The notes under the pieces: generated by a model
Seen by the model: only the letters and a program-made list of their open reading frames with translations
Databases searched by the model: none
Told to the model about the DNA's origin: nothing
Part shown: piece by piece, positions 1 to 5,201 of the stretch
Layout of the letters: each line of letters starts with the position of its first letter
Numbering within the stretch: the stretch's first letter is position 1
DNA from: Desulfobulbaceae bacterium
GTDB lineage: Bacteria > Desulfobacterota > Desulfobulbia > Desulfobulbales > Desulfocapsaceae
Direction of reading: 5' to 3'
DNA: 5,201 nt
Assembly: GCA_027067035.1 (NCBI GenBank)
Contig: JAMOMO010000484.1
Location: 1-5,201, forward strand
Translations under genes and position numbers: made by a program

Positions 1-1
1 T

Positions 2-397
2 CGTTCGGCCCTGGACAGAATCATCCAGGCCGGAGGCTATGTCTCCGTAAACACCGGGGGCATGCCTGACGGCAATTCCATCCCCATTCCCTCGGAAACG
101 GCTGAGCTGGCAATGGATGCCGCTGCATGCATTGGGTGCGGAGCATGTGTTGCAAGCTGTCCCAACGGTGCGGCCATGCTCTTCACCGGGGCCAAGATTT
201 CACAGCTCTCCCTGCTGCCTCAGGGACAACTGGAACGAAAAGACCGGGCCATGGCAATGGTAACGGCCATGGATCAGGAAGGTTTTGGAAACTGCAGCAA
301 CGAACGTGAATGTGAGGCAGTCTGCCCCAAAGGCATATCCATCAGCAATATTGCCAGAATGAACAGGGAATTTGTGAAGGCGGCACTTCTGGGATAA
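2..397 (+). CDS. sdhB: Succinate dehydrogenase/fumarate reductase iron-sulfur subunit, C-terminal part (5' end outside window)
   Basis: This is the electron-transfer subunit of the membrane-bound complex that interconverts succinate and fumarate with (mena)quinone. It passes electrons between the FAD subunit and the membrane anchor on the cytoplasmic side. The frame is open from base 2 and ends at TAA 395-397, giving 131 visible residues, roughly the second half of a family protein of about 240-250. Two cysteine clusters are intact: C-x2-C-x2-C-x3-C-P at visible residues 43-53, and C-x5-C-x3-C-P at 98-108. By analogy with E. coli SdhB, C43, C46, C49 and C108 bind the [4Fe-4S] cluster, and C53, C98 and C104 bind the [3Fe-4S] cluster. 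The motifs [15 protein letters not shown] and NIARMNRE resemble the type found in Bacteroidetes and deltaproteobacteria rather than the E. coli type. The partner genes (normally sdhC and sdhA) would lie upstream, off the window. The sequence does not say which direction the enzyme runs in vivo. The ATG at 62 is internal, not the start. Confidence 0.95.
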   Translation, partial: RSALDRIIQAGGYVSVNTGGMPDGNSIPIPSETAELAMDAAACIGCGACVASCPNGAAMLFTGAKISQLSLLPQGQLERKDRAMAMVTAMDQEGFGNCSNERECEAVCPKGISISNIARMNREFVKAALLG

Positions 398-407
398 ATG
401 GAAACCG

Positions 408-425
408 GCTGTTCCGCAGAACAGC
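408..425. terminator. Hairpin between convergent genes, possible bidirectional terminator
   Basis: GCTGTTC (408-414) and GAACAGC (419-425) form a perfect 7-bp stem around the 4-base loop CGCA. It starts 10 bases after the sdhB stop, and its last base is the final base of the TAG stop of the opposing gene (425-427). Position between two convergent genes and symmetry suit a terminator for both strands. Neither side has a proper T-run, so intrinsic termination may be weak, or the hairpin may mainly protect 3' ends. Confidence 0.45.
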
Positions 426-940
426 TAATGCAGTTCTTCCCCCAGAATAAGACAGCCCCCGCCGTTAAAGGAGGCCGTGGGCTCCACTCCGCCACTGAAA
501 TCGAGAAATTGAAGGCTGAAGAGGGTATCGGTGAGTACCAGGGGAATTTCCGGATATTCCAGACGTAAAAACTCACTGAGTTCAAATGTCTGCAGATTGT
601 CCCGTCCACGGAAGATCTTGGCTCCGGCATAGCTGTGGGAGAGAAAGAAACTGAACTCCCGGGGCTTGGTAAAGCCCTCAATAATGGCACCGCTGAGCCG
701 AATGGAAAGCCGCTCTTCACATTCAAGAATCTGCTGACTGGCAACTTCAACAAGGAGAACATTTCCCTGCAGAGGTTGACTGTTGCGGCTGTCATCGACA
801 TAATCGACGGGCGTGGGGACCACTCCTCCCGGCATAAAAAAGGAGCCGATTTCGGTCAGTCCCTCCACCAGGTCATCCGTTATAAGTTGTGCCTGTACTC
901 CCATGCCAAGCCCAGGATCAAATCTTGGTTCGATATTCAC
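425..940 (-). CDS. Uncharacterised protein, 171 residues, no family recognised
   Basis: I do not recognise this protein. It begins at GTG 940-938 and ends at TAG 427-425. An in-frame TGA four codons upstream of the GTG fixes the maximum length. The purine-rich stretch before the start (GAAG about 7 bases away) is a weak ribosome binding site; the methionine at residue 13 is an alternative start with no better site. The codon pattern is strongly gene-like, with C/G-rich third positions, few rare codons and a balanced composition. Overlapping frames on either strand lack this. There is no signal peptide, TM segment or metal-binding motif. The sequence alternates short hydrophobic stretches (LLVEVAS, IPLVLTDTLFSLQFLDF) with Gly/Pro turns, suggesting a soluble, mainly beta-strand protein. 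There are only two cysteines, near residues 75 and 164. It converges on sdhB and diverges from the flavoprotein gene. A lineage-restricted protein is likely. Confidence 0.7.
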   Translation of the reverse strand: MNIEPRFDPGLGMGVQAQLITDDLVEGLTEIGSFFMPGGVVPTPVDYVDDSRNSQPLQGNVLLVEVASQQILECEERLSIRLSGAIIEGFTKPREFSFFLSHSYAGAKIFRGRDNLQTFELSEFLRLEYPEIPLVLTDTLFSLQFLDFSGGVEPTASFNGGGCLILGEELH

Positions 941-999
941 ACCATCACTTCACTCTGCCCCATGGCACAATGCTCTTCCGTATTTATGACACAAAACCA

Positions 1000-1015
1000 T
1001 ATCTCCGAAGAGATA
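1000..1015 (-). other. Hairpin with a C(UUCG)G tetraloop in the minus-strand leader
   Basis: Read on the minus strand, TATCTC-TTCG-GAGATA is a perfect 6-bp stem closed by a C(UUCG)G tetraloop, one of the most stable RNA loops known. It lies about 60 bases upstream of the GTG of the 171-residue protein, so it would sit in that mRNA's 5' leader if transcription starts beyond it. On the plus strand the loop is CGAA, and the hairpin is followed by a T-rich tract (CTATTTCATTTTTGT). A weak plus-strand terminator is therefore an alternative. Confidence 0.4.
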
Positions 1016-1023
1016 CTATTTCA

Positions 1024-1038
1024 TTTTTGTAACAAAAA
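1024..1038. promoter_or_regulatory. 15-base palindrome TTTTTGTAACAAAAA, possible operator
   Basis: TTTTTGT (1024-1030) and ACAAAAA (1032-1038) are perfect inverted copies around a single central A at 1031. The dyad lies about 85-100 bases upstream of the minus-strand start and well upstream of the flavoprotein gene, where a dimeric regulator could sit. It matches no consensus I know: FNR, CRP/HcpR and Rex sites have other half-sites or spacings. In an AT-rich region a palindrome of simple runs may also arise by chance. Confidence 0.3.
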
Positions 1039-1193
1039 GATAAATCATTGAGCAGACGCATCATCAGTGGGAATTATTGTTATTAAGACTCAGCATCATC
1101 CTATTATCATGACACTTCAGCTGATATCCTTTTACCTGATTTCACTGCCAGTATAGCATGAATCGAAAAAAATACCGAAACATCTGAACACTT

Positions 1194-1241
1194 CTTTGTA
1201 AAACAATGTAAAATAAAATTCCCTTTTGTCACTTTGTAAAA
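1194..1241. repeat. Repeated TTTGTAAAA boxes
   Basis: The 10-mer CTTTGTAAAA occurs twice in direct orientation, at 1194-1203 and 1232-1241. A related AATGTAAAA lies at 1205-1213. The first two boxes are 10 bases apart (about one helical turn) and the exact repeats are 38 apart. They overlap the possible promoter at 1226-1253, so they could be binding sites for a regulator of the flavoprotein operon. No family is assigned. Chance recurrence in AT-rich DNA is a real alternative. Confidence 0.3.
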
Positions 1242-1253
1242 TATCATTATTTT
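1226..1253 (+). promoter_or_regulatory. Possible sigma70 promoter for the flavoprotein-cytochrome operon
   Basis: TTGTCA at 1226-1231 matches the -35 consensus at five of six bases. After a 16-base spacer, TATTTT at 1248-1253 matches the -10 consensus at four of six. A transcript would begin near 1260 and carry a leader of about 215 bases before the ATG at 1475. A weaker alternative is TTGTTA (1077-1082) with TATTAT (1102-1107), but its 19-base spacer is long. No clear promoter was found for the opposite strand. Confidence 0.3.
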
Positions 1254-1344
1254 TCAACTGACCTGATATCATTAAGGACTTGCGTTGTATCCTGAAATAA
1301 AAACTGTTTTCTTTTTCGATCGGCACCAGAACCCAACCCCGCTG

Positions 1345-1373
1345 CAACGGAGTTGTTCCCTGTCCACAACAGG
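1345..1373 (+). promoter_or_regulatory. Competing short helices in the flavoprotein leader
   Basis: Three short stems can form and partly exclude one another. They are CAAC/GTTG (1345-1348 with 1352-1355), GTTGT/ACAAC (1352-1356 with 1366-1370) and CCTGT/ACAGG (1359-1363 with 1369-1373). The first and third can coexist, whereas the second excludes both. The third stem takes in part of AGGAG (1371-1375). This resembles an attenuator-like switch, but the stems are only 4-5 bp and may be coincidental. Confidence 0.2.
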
Positions 1374-1392
1374 AGATGCCGCAAACCCGTCC

Positions 1393-1420
1393 GCCTGGGA
1401 TCGTTTACTGCCTTCCAGGC
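1393..1420 (+). repeat. Inverted repeat GCCTGG...CCAGGC in the flavoprotein leader
   Basis: GCCTGG (1393-1398) and CCAGGC (1415-1420) form a perfect 6-bp stem around a 16-base loop. A second copy of CCAGG at 1429-1433 offers an alternative partner for CCTGG. The element ends 54 bases before the ATG at 1475 and could be mRNA structure or a protein-binding site. No known class is recognised. Confidence 0.25.
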
Positions 1421-1474
1421 TGCAGATGCCAGGACCATGGACACGAATTTTGTATCACAACACATACTGAAGAC

Positions 1475-2506
1475 ATGCATGTTCACACCGTAATAGTAGG
1501 TGCAGGTCCAGGGGGCCTTGCCTGTGCCGGAACTCTTGCCAAAGCCGGTATCCAGCCGCTGGTCCTTGAACGAAAGGAAACAGTCGGGCCGAAGGTATGC
1601 GCCGGAGGTATCACCTGGGGAGGACTCATCAGCCGGGTCCCGAAAGAGCTCGCTGAAAAATCATTTCCGGAACAATACATCCGCACCCCTCTGCAGAAAA
1701 TCTGCATCAAAGAGCCCACTCCCATCATTGCCACTGTAAATCGTGAAAGACTCGGGCAGCACATGGCCTCAACTGCCGTTGATGCCGGGGCAGAACTGAG
1801 ATGCGGCGTTATGGTACGTAAGATTGAAAACGGATCACTGCTGCTTCGAAACCGGGCTGATGGAAAAGAGGAAGTGCTGCACTTTGATTATCTGGTGGGG
1901 GCCGACGGATCAAGTTCCCTGGTCCGCAGGCATCTGGGTCTTGCTGCCGAGCGCCTCGGGATCGGGATAAATTACCAGATTCCCGGAGATACAGGCAGGA
2001 TGGAATGGCACCTGAATACCCGTCAATTCGGCAATGGCTATGCCTGGATCTTCCCCCATGCCACAAGCATTTCGATTGGTGCATACGCAGCAAAAGAGAC
2101 CATGGACGCCGGCAGACTGAAAAAAAACCTCATCGACTGGGCAGCCGGGCAGGGTTTTGACCTCAGACGGCATAAAGCGCGGGCCGAATACATCAACTAC
2201 GATTTCCGGGGCTGGAACTTTGGGCGCAGCTTTTTAGTGGGTGATGCCGCAGGGCTGGCATCCGGTCTCACCGGTGAAGGTATCTACCCGGCCATTCTGT
2301 CAGGCGAAGAGGTGGCCAGGACCATTGCCGACGCCAGTCACAGCCCAGCGGTGATGAACAGCCTGATCCGCAACCATGCCAGACACTCCCGGATGGTGAA
2401 GCTGAGCGGAAAAAGCAGATTTTTAAATGCCATTCTGGCAGAACTGGTGACACTGGGCCTTCGATCAGGTATGATCAGATTCAATAAACTTGAAATGGCT
2501 GTATAA
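1475..2506 (+). CDS. Geranylgeranyl reductase family FAD-dependent oxidoreductase
   Basis: This is a cytoplasmic flavoprotein of the family that reduces isoprenoid double bonds in prenyl chains of lipids, (bacterio)chlorophyll or menaquinone. From ATG 1475 it has 343 residues. The dinucleotide fold starts at once: GAGPGG at residues 9-14, with E32 ending strand two (expected to hold the adenosine ribose). KVCAGGI at 40-46 matches the family's Cys-Gly-Gly signature. GADGSS lies at 142-147 and GDAAG at 256-260, followed by LTGEGIYPA at 265-273, the usual FAD-contact segment. GYAWIFP at 188-194 fits the substrate-side Y-x-W-x-F-P motif. A frame from ATG 1376 adds 33 residues rich in Cys and His that the family lacks, and AGGAG directly touches that ATG, so 1475 is preferred; its own site (GAAG, 2 bases away) is weak. 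Archaeal members are nearer 390-400 residues, so this one is compact. The cytochrome gene follows 22 bases downstream. The exact substrate is unknown; MenJ-like quinone saturation is one candidate. Confidence 0.85.
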   Translation: MHVHTVIVGAGPGGLACAGTLAKAGIQPLVLERKETVGPKVCAGGITWGGLISRVPKELAEKSFPEQYIRTPLQKICIKEPTPIIATVNRERLGQHMASTAVDAGAELRCGVMVRKIENGSLLLRNRADGKEEVLHFDYLVGADGSSSLVRRHLGLAAERLGIGINYQIPGDTGRMEWHLNTRQFGNGYAWIFPHATSISIGAYAAKETMDAGRLKKNLIDWAAGQGFDLRRHKARAEYINYDFRGWNFGRSFLVGDAAGLASGLTGEGIYPAILSGEEVARTIADASHSPAVMNSLIRNHARHSRMVKLSGKSRFLNAILAELVTLGLRSGMIRFNKLEMAV

Positions 2507-2528
2507 CCTATACTTTCCAGAACCCACC

Positions 2529-2795
2529 ATGAGTACAGAAAAAAAGAAGAGTAACCTCCTCATAAATATCGCCTTTATTGTTACTTCCGTGGCAATCCTG
2601 ACCTTCCTCCTCAAGGCACCCGAAAAAACAACGGCCACCCTGCCCCACGACGATGACCACAGCCGTTTTTTTGGAATGAAGAAAAAAGCTGCGGAAAAAT
2701 TCTGCACGGATTGCCACACTCCTGACGGGGTATACCCGCTCCCCGAAGACCATCCGCCAAAATACCGATGTCTCTTCTGCCACAGGCGCGACTAA
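2529..2795 (+). CDS. Small membrane-anchored dihaem cytochrome c
   Basis: This 88-residue protein has a lysine-rich N-terminus (residues 5-7), one hydrophobic segment at about 10-28 acting as an uncleaved anchor, and a short soluble domain. Two CxxCH haem c sites are present: CTDCH at 59-63 and CLFCH at 81-85, the latter three residues from the C-terminus. Between them, G-x-x-P-L-P-E-D-H (67-75) precedes CLxCH, a layout common in multihaem cytochromes of the NapC/nitrate-reductase-associated kind. H40, H44 and H75 are candidate distal ligands for bis-His haems. The Lys-rich N-terminus predicts N-in topology with the haems in the periplasm, so the Ccm/Ccs maturation machinery is required. The gene follows the flavoprotein stop by 22 bases, suggesting one transcript. 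ATG 2529 lacks a clear Shine-Dalgarno sequence. A TTG at 2490, overlapping the flavoprotein end, would add 13 residues and is the alternative start. The partner and redox role are unknown; quinol oxidation or relay to a periplasmic acceptor is inference. Confidence 0.8.
   Translation: MSTEKKKSNLLINIAFIVTSVAILTFLLKAPEKTTATLPHDDDHSRFFGMKKKAAEKFCTDCHTPDGVYPLPEDHPPKYRCLFCHRRD
2682..2705 (-). terminator. Weak candidate terminator for pepN inside the cytochrome gene
   Basis: On the minus strand, a short imperfect stem (GCAGAA/TTCCGC, one A-C mismatch, bases 2705-2691) is followed by a run of six T (2687-2682). It lies about 90 bases past the pepN stop, inside the opposing cytochrome gene. No room exists between the two stop codons for a terminator, so some downstream site is needed. 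The stem is poor, and the T-run may simply reflect Lys codons. Confidence 0.15.
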
Positions 2796-5201
2796 CTATT
2801 GCCCATCCAGGCTCCGCCGGACCATCTCAAAGACATCACCCGAGAGGTCTTCCTGTGCCATTATCTGTTCCAGCTGTTTCTGCATGAGCTCCTGACGGCG
2901 CTCATCATATCGTCTCCAGGAAGCAAATGGTGTTGTGAGACGGGATGCAATCTGCGGGTTGGTGGAGTTCAGGCATACAATCTGCTCTGCAAGAAAGGCA
3001 TACCCCGCTCCGTCCATCCTGTGGAATGCAGCATGATTGGCGCCAAAGGCACCGATCAGAGAGCGCACCTTATTGGGATTTGCCATGGAGAATGCCGGGT
3101 GCGCCATAAGCCTCTTCACCTCTGAAAGGGTCGACGGCAGGCTGGAACCGGCCTGAATAATAAACCATTTATCCATTACCAGCGGATCATCCTGCCACTT
3201 TTTTGAAAAATCGGCCAGCAACGCTTCCCGTTCGGGTACGTCACAGTGACTGATTGCAGCAAGCACTGCCACAACATCCGTCATATTCGTCGACCTTTCG
3301 TACTGTTCCACCGCACGGTCAATATCCTGCTGCTGCGGCTTCACAGGTGCCAGCAGGTATGAAAGAGACACATTTTTCAATCTTCTCTGTCCCATGGCCT
3401 CGGGACTCAGTGCATACTCTTTGGATTCCCTGTTTTCCTGCCAGACATCCCTCAGGGCCGAGCCGAGCTTCCTGCAGATTTCCTCCCTTACAAAGCCCCT
3501 CGCGCCATGGAGTGCGTCAGGATCGATGACATCCATCTGCTGGGCAAGATAGGCCTCTTCCGGCAGACTAAGGGCCATTCCAAGAAGAGACTTGTCACTG
3601 CTGCGATCCGTAAGCACTCTTTCAACCGCATCAAGAAAGAGCGGATCCAGCAGCGGTTCCTTTTTCTGCTGCAGCACAGCGCACAGTTCAAGGATGACCG
3701 ATTCACTATACCTGAACGCGGCATCCCACCTGTTAAAAGAGTCAGGGTCATGGGCCATGAGAAAGGCCAGCTGTCCACGATCCTGCCAGGGTTTTGTCTT
3801 TACCGGTGCAGAAAAGCCACGCAGAATTGACAGCACCGGTCTTTCCGGCAAGTCTTTAAAGCTGAAAGACTGACTTCTTTCCGTGAGTTCAATGATGCCC
3901 GTATCCAGCTCCATGTCCCTGCCGTTTTTATCAATCAGGCCGAACTGCAACGGAATATGGAACGGTTTTTTGGTCTCACTCTTCTGACCCGGAGTTGCTG
4001 GACAGCTTTGCGAAATTTCTATTCTGTAATGCCCGGACTCTTCCTGCCACTCTTCGGTAATCGCAAGTTCCGGGGTCCCTGACTGGCTGTACCAGAGGGA
4101 AAACTGCCGAAGATCCACACCCGAGGCATCGGCCATGGCTGCCACAAAATCATCACAGGTCACCGCCTGCCCGTCATGTCTTTCGAAATAGAGATCCATC
4201 CCCCTGCGGAACCCTTCCGCACCGAGAAGGGTATGCATCATGCGAATCACCTCGGCACCCTTGTTATAGACAGTCACCGTGTAAAAATTATTGATCTCCA
4301 CATAGGAATCTGGCCGCACCGGATGGGCCATGGGCCCTGCATCCTCACGGAACTGATGACTGCGCAGCACCCGGACATCCTCAATACGCTGCACAGCCCT
4401 TGAGTTCATGTCAGAGGAAAACTCCTGGTCACGAAAGACGGTGAGCCCCTCCTTCAGGCTGAGCTGAAACCAGTCCCTGCAGGTCACCCGGTTCCCGGTC
4501 CAGTTATGGAAGTATTCATGGGCAATAACCCCCTCAACCCCGAGATAATCCTGGTCCGTTGCCGTTTCCCTGCTGGCGAGAACGTATTTGGAATTGAATA
4601 TATTAAGCCCCTTGTTTTCCATGGCTCCCATATTAAAATCATCAACGGCAACAATCATATAGGTATCAAGGTCATACTCGAGCCCGAAGACCTCTTCATC
4701 CCATGCCATGCTCTTTTTGAGCGAGAGCATGGCATGATCGCATTTCTCACGGTTTCGTTCTTCAACGTAGATCCGCAGGTCAATGTTTCGGCCCGACCCG
4801 GTGACAAACTCATCCTGCAGGTAGACAAGATCTCCGGCAACAAGTGCAAAGAGGTAACAGGGTTTTGGAAACGGGTCCTCCCACACCGCAAAATGACGAC
4901 CATCGGCCAGGCTCCCCTCCTCCACCAGGTTCCCGTTGGACAGGAGTACCGGACAACGCTTCCTGTCCGCCTCTATTCGGGTGGTAAAACGTGCCATCAC
5001 ATCGGGACGGTCCGGATAATAGGTTATCTTTCTGAACCCTTCGGCCTCGCACTGGGTGCAGTAATTCCCGCTGGAACGGTACAGTCCTTCCAGTGCTGTA
5101 TTGGTATCCGGGAATATCCGGGTTGTGATCTCAAGGACAAACTCATCAGGAACATTGAGCAGGGTAATCCCCTTTTCGTGCAGTTGATAGTGCTCCTCAG
5201 C
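2796..5201 (-). CDS. pepN: Aminopeptidase N, M1 zinc metallopeptidase (N-terminus outside window)
   Basis: PepN is the main broad-specificity cytoplasmic aminopeptidase, trimming N-terminal residues from peptides in the last steps of protein turnover. The frame is open from the right edge to TAG 2798-2796, giving 801 residues. The GTG/ATG codons at 5000-4995 are internal, because upstream codons read on through [20 protein letters not shown], a segment typical of proteobacterial PepN. Visible residues 50 and 52 (Q, E) correspond to E. coli Q119 and E121. NMGAMEN (GAMEN at 4614-4628) is the exopeptidase motif. HEYFH (4506-4520) supplies two zinc ligands and the catalytic Glu, and the third ligand Glu is at 4449-4451. 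The transition-state Tyr of VYNKGAEV is at 4266-4268 (E. coli Y381). All keep a constant offset of 69 from E. coli numbering, so about 69 residues are missing and full length would be about 870, as in E. coli. The middle beta and C-terminal helical domains are intact, with no frameshift. The promoter lies off the window. Confidence 0.97.
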   Translation of the reverse strand, partial: AEEHYQLHEKGITLLNVPDEFVLEITTRIFPDTNTALEGLYRSSGNYCTQCEAEGFRKITYYPDRPDVMARFTTRIEADRKRCPVLLSNGNLVEEGSLADGRHFAVWEDPFPKPCYLFALVAGDLVYLQDEFVTGSGRNIDLRIYVEERNREKCDHAMLSLKKSMAWDEEVFGLEYDLDTYMIVAVDDFNMGAMENKGLNIFNSKYVLASRETATDQDYLGVEGVIAHEYFHNWTGNRVTCRDWFQLSLKEGLTVFRDQEFSSDMNSRAVQRIEDVRVLRSHQFREDAGPMAHPVRPDSYVEINNFYTVTVYNKGAEVIRMMHTLLGAEGFRRGMDLYFERHDGQAVTCDDFVAAMADASGVDLRQFSLWYSQSGTPELAITEEWQEESGHYRIEISQSCPATPGQKSETKKPFHIPLQFGLIDKNGRDMELDTGIIELTERSQSFSFKDLPERPVLSILRGFSAPVKTKPWQDRGQLAFLMAHDPDSFNRWDAAFRYSESVILELCAVLQQKKEPLLDPLFLDAVERVLTDRSSDKSLLGMALSLPEEAYLAQQMDVIDPDALHGARGFVREEICRKLGSALRDVWQENRESKEYALSPEAMGQRRLKNVSLSYLLAPVKPQQQDIDRAVEQYERSTNMTDVVAVLAAISHCDVPEREALLADFSKKWQDDPLVMDKWFIIQAGSSLPSTLSEVKRLMAHPAFSMANPNKVRSLIGAFGANHAAFHRMDGAGYAFLAEQIVCLNSTNPQIASRLTTPFASWRRYDERRQELMQKQLEQIMAQEDLSGDVFEMVRRSLDGQ

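Larger units (their letters stand above)
941..1474. other. AT-rich divergent intergenic region, no protein gene supported
   Basis: This 534-base stretch lies between the GTG start of the unrecognised minus-strand gene and the probable ATG of the flavoprotein gene, so it must hold promoters for both. From about 980 to 1320 it is markedly more AT-rich than the genes around it; from about 1320 to 1474 composition returns to gene-like GC but no convincing coding frame exists. It contains the palindrome, repeat boxes, possible promoter and hairpins listed separately. Frames crossing it have poor codon use and no ribosome binding site. I recognise no known riboswitch class, tRNA or named small RNA. 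Confidence 0.75.

Noticed and set aside
274..801. A minus-strand open frame of 175 codons overlapping sdhB and the unrecognised gene
   Set aside because: It overlaps certain sdhB coding sequence antisense, and its Ser/Pro/Phe-rich product is typical of a shadow frame.
963..980. TGGCAC resembling the -24 element of a sigma54 promoter
   Set aside because: The -12 GC at the required spacing is absent (TT at 976-977).
635..1051. A plus-strand open frame of 138 codons overlapping the unrecognised minus-strand gene
   Set aside because: Its composition is not protein-like, its tail runs into AT-rich intergenic DNA, and the opposite strand has a far better codon pattern.
1109..1156. A 15-codon hydrophobic open frame in the intergenic region, a possible leader peptide
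   Set aside because: It has no ribosome binding site and no run of regulatory codons, and tiny frames like this are expected by chance.
1376..1474. A 33-residue Cys/His-rich N-terminal extension of the flavoprotein from ATG 1376, preceded by AGGAG
   Set aside because: AGGAG touches the ATG with no spacing, the extension resembles nothing in the family, and the dinucleotide fold normally begins within a few residues of the start, as it does from ATG 1475.
1321..1475. A possible riboswitch in the leader (c-di-GMP, cobalamin and TPP considered)
   Set aside because: Fragments such as GCAAACC recall c-di-GMP-I, but the remaining conserved blocks and pairing order are missing.
4810..5052. An apparent pepN start at 5000, or a separate small gene at the right edge
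   Set aside because: The pepN frame stays open to base 5201 and the upstream codons encode conserved PepN sequence, so the GTG/ATG near 5000 is internal and other frames are shadows.

Overview
The window looks like ordinary chromosome from an anaerobic or respiratory Gram-negative bacterium, most likely a deltaproteobacterium (Desulfobacterota, perhaps the Desulfobulbus group). This placement is an inference. It rests on a menaquinone-type succinate dehydrogenase/fumarate reductase iron-sulfur subunit, a proteobacterial-type PepN, a geranylgeranyl-reductase-like flavoprotein and a small membrane-anchored dihaem cytochrome c. Genes are of moderate GC with a regular codon pattern, while the large intergenic gap is clearly AT-rich. 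No mobile element, CRISPR array, tRNA, rRNA or phage gene was found.

Layout. (1) Positions 2-397, plus strand: the C-terminal half of the iron-sulfur subunit SdhB/FrdB, cut by the left window edge. (2) A hairpin at 408-425 separates it from a convergent gene. (3) Positions 425-940, minus strand: a 171-codon protein I do not recognise, with a convincing codon pattern. (4) Positions 941-1474: a 534-base gene-free, AT-rich divergent intergenic region. It holds a 15-base palindrome, repeated TTTGTAAAA boxes, a possible sigma70 promoter and several short RNA hairpins. (5) Positions 1475-2506, plus strand: an FAD-dependent reductase of the geranylgeranyl reductase family. (6) Positions 2529-2795, plus strand: an 88-residue, single-TM, two-haem cytochrome c, probably in one operon with the reductase. 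(7) Positions 2796-5201, minus strand: aminopeptidase N (PepN), cut by the right edge. Its stop codon abuts the cytochrome stop codon with no base between them.

How they may work together. The SdhB fragment belongs to a quinone-linked membrane enzyme. The GGR-family flavoprotein could saturate a prenyl chain, either on menaquinone (as MenJ does in mycobacteria) or on a prenyl lipid. The dihaem cytochrome faces the periplasm and could exchange electrons with the quinone pool or a periplasmic partner. A respiratory-quinone theme is therefore plausible but unproven. PepN is housekeeping peptide degradation. I see no clear new defence or mobile system. The least explained items are the unrecognised 171-residue protein, the reductase-cytochrome pair and the structured region between the divergent genes.
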